7,592 nucleotides of DNA from UMGS172 sp045651745 (lineage in GTDB: Bacteria; Bacillota; Clostridia; Oscillospirales; Acutalibacteraceae), in assembly GCA_045651745.1 (NCBI GenBank), contig JAZRSW010000069.1:1-7592 (forward strand). Reading direction: 5' to 3'. Below the pieces are notes generated by a model. The model made no database searches. It worked only from the letters and a program-made list of their open reading frames with translations, and was not told the DNA's origin. This document shows, piece by piece, positions 5,329 to 7,592 of the stretch. The translations under genes were made by a program, and so were the position numbers. Position 1 is the first letter of the stretch; each line of letters starts with the position of its first letter.

Positions 5329-6384
5329 ATGAAAAAGAATATTGCTATTATCGGATTTGGCGGACAGGGCGGTTGGCACGGTGACCACGCTTTAAAAAGC
5401 GACGTTGTGTCTTTGGCCGGTATTTATGATATTAAAGAAGCCCGTTGCGAATATGCTCGCAGTAAAGGTATCCACGTTTATGAGTCCTTTGAGGCTGTTT
5501 TAGCCGACCCTAACGTTGATATCGTGGTTTGCGCAACACCTAACGACGTTCATGAAGATATTGTTGTACGCTCTCTGAAAGCAGGCAAAAACGTTGTTTG
5601 CGAAAAACCGGTTGAAATGTCGGTGGAGGCTCTTGACAGAATGATTGCCGCCTCTAAAGAAAGCGGCAAAATCTTCACCGTTCACCAGAATCGCCGTTGG
5701 GACGTTGACTTCTTGGGAATGAAGAAAATTATTGAGTCGGGCGACATCGGTGAAGTTATCAATGTTGAATCGCGTATTCACGGTTCGCGCGGAATTCCGA
5801 GTGACTGGCGTTGCCAAAAAGAATTTGGTGGCGGTATGATTCTTGACTGGGGCGTGCATCTTATCGACCAGATGTTGTTCCTCATCACAAGCGATATTGA
5901 CACCGTTACCTGCAACTGCTCTCATATAACCAACGACGAGGTTGACGACGGCTTTAAACTTAACATTAAATTCGTTGACGGCAAAACTGCCTTTATTGAA
6001 GTTGGTACATTTAACTTTATCGCGCTTCCGAGATTTTATATGCAATGCAAAAACGGTACTGCCTTGATTTCAGATTGGCGTGAAAAGGCAAAGGTTGTAA
6101 AGTGCAAAGCATGGCACGAAAACGATGTTTTGCCGGTACAGACCGCCGCAGGCATCACCAAAACAATGGCACCGCGTGACGAAATCACCACTGATACATA
6201 CGAAGTTGAAAAACCTTTGAGCGACGTTCACGATTTCTATCGAAATTTGGTAAAAGCAATTGACGGTATCGAGCCTCAGTTGGTAAAATTAGAACAAGTT
6301 CGCCGTGTAATGAAGGTTATGGTAGCCGCATTCAAGTCTGACGAGTTAGGCGGAACACCCGTAAAATTTGACGAACAAGCATAA
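5329..6384 (+). CDS. Gfo/Idh/MocA-family oxidoreductase B (canonical DxGxH site)
   Basis: This is a predicted cytoplasmic NAD(P)-dependent sugar dehydrogenase/reductase of 351 residues, usual for the family. The glycine-rich loop is IIGFGGQGGWHG (7-18), the strand-2 acidic residue is D34 (GIYDI), CATPNDVH is at 68-75, and the EKP motif is VVCEKPVEM (89-97). HQNRRWD (119-125) and GSRGIPSDWR (152-161) precede GGGMILDWGVHLID (167-180), where D173 and H177 occupy the expected catalytic positions. ATG 5329 has GAGG at 5317-5320 (8-nt spacing). An in-frame GTG at 5287 lies inside a hairpin, has no Shine-Dalgarno and would add 14 non-family residues, so it is rejected. It is clearly a distant paralogue of oxidoreductase A and not a recent duplicate. 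It is the last gene of the unit, closed by the terminator at 6397. A full oxidise-then-reduce cycle with gene A is plausible but inferred. Confidence 0.93.
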   Translation: MKKNIAIIGFGGQGGWHGDHALKSDVVSLAGIYDIKEARCEYARSKGIHVYESFEAVLADPNVDIVVCATPNDVHEDIVVRSLKAGKNVVCEKPVEMSVEALDRMIAASKESGKIFTVHQNRRWDVDFLGMKKIIESGDIGEVINVESRIHGSRGIPSDWRCQKEFGGGMILDWGVHLIDQMLFLITSDIDTVTCNCSHITNDEVDDGFKLNIKFVDGKTAFIEVGTFNFIALPRFYMQCKNGTALISDWREKAKVVKCKAWHENDVLPVQTAAGITKTMAPRDEITTDTYEVEKPLSDVHDFYRNLVKAIDGIEPQLVKLEQVRRVMKVMVAAFKSDELGGTPVKFDEQA

Positions 6385-6396
6385 TTAAAACATTAA

Positions 6397-6434
6397 AACC
6401 GCTCAAATGTAATAATTTGAGCGGTTCTTATTTT
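6397..6434 (+). terminator. Intrinsic terminator of the sugar gene unit
   Basis: A perfect 12-bp stem AACCGCTCAAAT / ATTTGAGCGGTT with loop GTAATA (6409-6414) is followed by CTTATTTT. It begins 12 nt after the stop of oxidoreductase B and ends just before the yhaM promoter. Confidence 0.88.
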
Positions 6435-6436
6435 GC

Positions 6437-6465
6437 TTTACAAATCTTTTTTAGTGTTGTATAAT
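6437..6465 (+). promoter_or_regulatory. Sigma-A-type promoter of yhaM
   Basis: TTTACA (6437-6442) and TATAAT (6460-6465) are separated by exactly 17 nt (5/6 and 6/6 to consensus). The predicted start is near 6472, with a leader of about 30 nt. The promoter directly follows the upstream terminator, so yhaM should be transcribed on its own and constitutively. Confidence 0.85.
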
Positions 6466-6501
6466 AATCTTATAATAACAATCGAAAAGAGGATTTAATA
6501 T

Positions 6502-7464
6502 ATGGATTTCGGAATTAACGGCGCTACCGACGTCTTTTTGATGGTCAAATCTGCCGAACGAAAAGTTACTGCTAAAGGTATGCCGTATCTTGATTTGATT
6601 TTAAGCGATAAAACCGGTGAAATTTCTTCAAAATTATGGGACTATCACGAGGAAGTGCAGGGCGTTTTTGAACCGGGGACTATCGTTAAGGTGCGTGGCA
6701 CTGTAAGTCCTTATAACGGCGTTGACCAATTAAGAATTGAAAAAATCCGCAAAGCAATACCGACAGACGGTGTCGACCCGTCGGACTTTGTTCCCTCTAC
6801 TGATGTTAGCGGTGAGCAGTTGTTTTCGGAATTAATGCTGATTGCCGAAAACATCGAAAACGCCGAAATCAAAAATATAGTTGTAGCAATATATAACGAA
6901 TATAAGGAAAAGTTGGTATTTTGGCCTGCAGCGTTCAGACTGCACCACGCAATTCGCGGTGGTTTATTGTATCACACGCTTTCCATTGTCCGTTTGGCTC
7001 AAAGTGTTGCAAAAATTTACCCTTCCATCAACGCTGATTTACTTATTGCAGGTGCAATGCTCCACGATATAGCAAAGACTGACGAATTTATCGTCAATGA
7101 CGCAGGCACCGCAAGTGGCTATTCATTAGAGGGTAACCTAGTCGGACACTTGGCAAAAGGCGCTATGATAATCGGCAACTTTGCCGAAAAATTAGGCACG
7201 TCCGAGGAAACAAAACTTTTGCTTCAGCATATGGTGCTTTCCCACCACGGGGAGCCTGAATTCGGTGCCGCAGTAAAACCGATGTTTTTAGAGGCAGAGC
7301 TTTTGAGCGAACTTGACTTGATGGATGCCCGTATTTATGAATTAACCGAGGCTATCGGCTCGGTTGAAACCGGAGAATACACCAACAAAATGTGGGCGCT
7401 TGATAACCGAAAGTTCTACAACCACGGCAGAAACGAAGTCAATACAAAAGCAAAAATACTGTAA
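6502..7464 (+). CDS. yhaM: YhaM, 3'-5' exoribonuclease with OB-fold and HD domain
   Basis: YhaM (also Cbf1) is a metal-dependent 3'-5' exoribonuclease of Firmicutes that trims single-stranded RNA 3' ends in the cytoplasm and takes part in RNA turnover. The protein has 320 residues, close to the roughly 314 of B. subtilis. The N-terminal OB-fold (about 8-90) reads YLDLILSDKTGEISSKLWD, matching the family, with the conserved LWD at 45-47. The HD domain follows: HHAIRGGLLYHT (148-159), MLHDIAK (HD at 188-189), SLEGNLVGHL, LQHMVLSHHGEPEFG (HH at 248-249) and the C-terminal MWALDNRKFYNH. All expected metal-site His/Asp residues appear present. ATG 6502 has AGAGG at 6488-6492. It has its own promoter and terminators on both sides, so it is functionally independent of the sugar genes. 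Confidence 0.95.
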   Translation: MDFGINGATDVFLMVKSAERKVTAKGMPYLDLILSDKTGEISSKLWDYHEEVQGVFEPGTIVKVRGTVSPYNGVDQLRIEKIRKAIPTDGVDPSDFVPSTDVSGEQLFSELMLIAENIENAEIKNIVVAIYNEYKEKLVFWPAAFRLHHAIRGGLLYHTLSIVRLAQSVAKIYPSINADLLIAGAMLHDIAKTDEFIVNDAGTASGYSLEGNLVGHLAKGAMIIGNFAEKLGTSEETKLLLQHMVLSHHGEPEFGAAVKPMFLEAELLSELDLMDARIYELTEAIGSVETGEYTNKMWALDNRKFYNHGRNEVNTKAKIL

Positions 7465-7470
7465 TAACAA

Positions 7471-7500
7471 AAAGCGACCCAACAAAAGTTGGGTCGCTTT
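7471..7500. terminator. Bidirectional intrinsic terminator between yhaM and a convergent gene
   Basis: A perfect 13-bp stem AAAGCGACCCAAC / GTTGGGTCGCTTT closes an AAAA loop. It starts 6 nt after the yhaM stop. On the - strand it is followed by a T run (A5 at 7469-7473 on the + strand), which makes it a good terminator for the gene entering from the right. On the + strand the T run is interrupted (TTTCATTTG). Confidence 0.9.
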
Positions 7501-7503
7501 CAT

Positions 7504-7523
7504 TTGTTTAAATATTTAAACAA
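7504..7523. repeat. 20-bp perfect palindrome at the stop codon of the right-edge gene
   Basis: TTGTTTAAAT followed by ATTTAAACAA is self-complementary with no spacer. It covers the last codons and the TAA stop of the - strand gene. It is AT-rich, so it may be chance or composition. A dimeric-protein site is conceivable. Confidence 0.5.
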
Positions 7524-7592
7524 CCTGCTTCGAGCATTTTTTGTGCCGCCAGCATAATACCAACCTTGGCGCTGTGGAAATTAAGACCGCCC
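7508..7592 (-). CDS. C-terminal end of an unidentified protein (partial)
   Basis: The - strand is open from the window edge to a TAA at 7510-7508, giving 27 residues: GGLNFHSAKVGIMLA followed by AQKMLEAGCLNI. The other - strand frame starting at the edge stops after three codons. Codon choice (GGT, GAA, GCA) resembles the neighbours, and the terminator at 7471-7500 sits just past the stop in the right orientation, which supports a real gene. I do not recognise the family. It is convergent with yhaM. Confidence 0.65.
   Translation of the reverse strand, partial: GGLNFHSAKVGIMLAAQKMLEAGCLNI

Noticed and set aside
5500..6045. 181-codon open frame on the - strand
   Set aside because: It lies wholly inside oxidoreductase B, has no ribosome binding site, and its translation shows no recognisable motif; it is a shadow frame.
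3164..6384. A DgpABC/DfgABC-type C-glycoside deglycosylation cluster
   Set aside because: The isomerase and Gfo/Idh pieces fit, but the small DUF6379-type partner subunit is absent from the window, so the specific assignment is not supported.
1..7592. CRISPR arrays, tRNA/rRNA genes, insertion sequences, integrase or phage signals
   Set aside because: No regularly spaced repeats, cloverleaf, transposase-like frame or terminal inverted repeats were seen.

Overview
This window looks like a chromosomal segment of a low-to-moderate-GC Firmicute, most likely an anaerobic Clostridia member. The reasons are strong purine-rich Shine-Dalgarno sites (GGAGG, AAGGAGG, GGGGG), a fused hisIE followed by a PHP-type histidinol phosphatase, a YhaM-type exoribonuclease (a family typical of Firmicutes), and short intergenic gaps closed by intrinsic terminators. 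Species cannot be told from the sequence.

Layout. (1) Positions 1-2065 hold the 3' end of a histidine operon on the + strand: hisF (5' truncated by the window edge), hisIE and hisJ, tightly packed and translationally coupled. A bidirectional hairpin terminator (2072-2107) separates it from the next unit. (2) Positions 2113-6384 form a sugar-metabolism locus. An AraC-family regulator is encoded on the - strand (2113-2922). Divergent from it, across a 241-bp control region, lie three + strand genes: a xylose-isomerase-like TIM-barrel sugar isomerase/epimerase and two different Gfo/Idh/MocA NAD(P)-dependent oxidoreductases. The unit ends at a terminator at 6397-6434. No transporter, kinase or glycosidase is present in the window. 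(3) Positions 6437-7464 are a single-gene unit with a good sigma-A-like promoter, encoding the 3'-5' exoribonuclease YhaM. A terminator at 7471-7500 separates it from the 3' end of an unidentified convergent gene on the - strand (7508 to the window edge).

How the genes work together. HisF, HisIE and HisJ carry out several consecutive or near-consecutive steps of histidine synthesis. The AraC regulator very probably senses a sugar or sugar derivative and controls the adjacent isomerase-oxidoreductase-oxidoreductase set. That enzyme combination suggests an oxidise / isomerise / reduce route through a keto-sugar or inositol-type intermediate. The exact substrate cannot be assigned.

The least ordinary part is the control region at 2923-3163. 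It holds a 19-bp direct repeat in two copies 148 bp apart, a third inverted copy that also makes a leader hairpin next to the ribosome binding site, and two face-to-face promoter candidates built on one 25-bp hyphenated palindrome. A second unusual stretch is the 115-nt gap between the two oxidoreductases, which carries two tandem hairpins without U-tracts. The rest is conventional.
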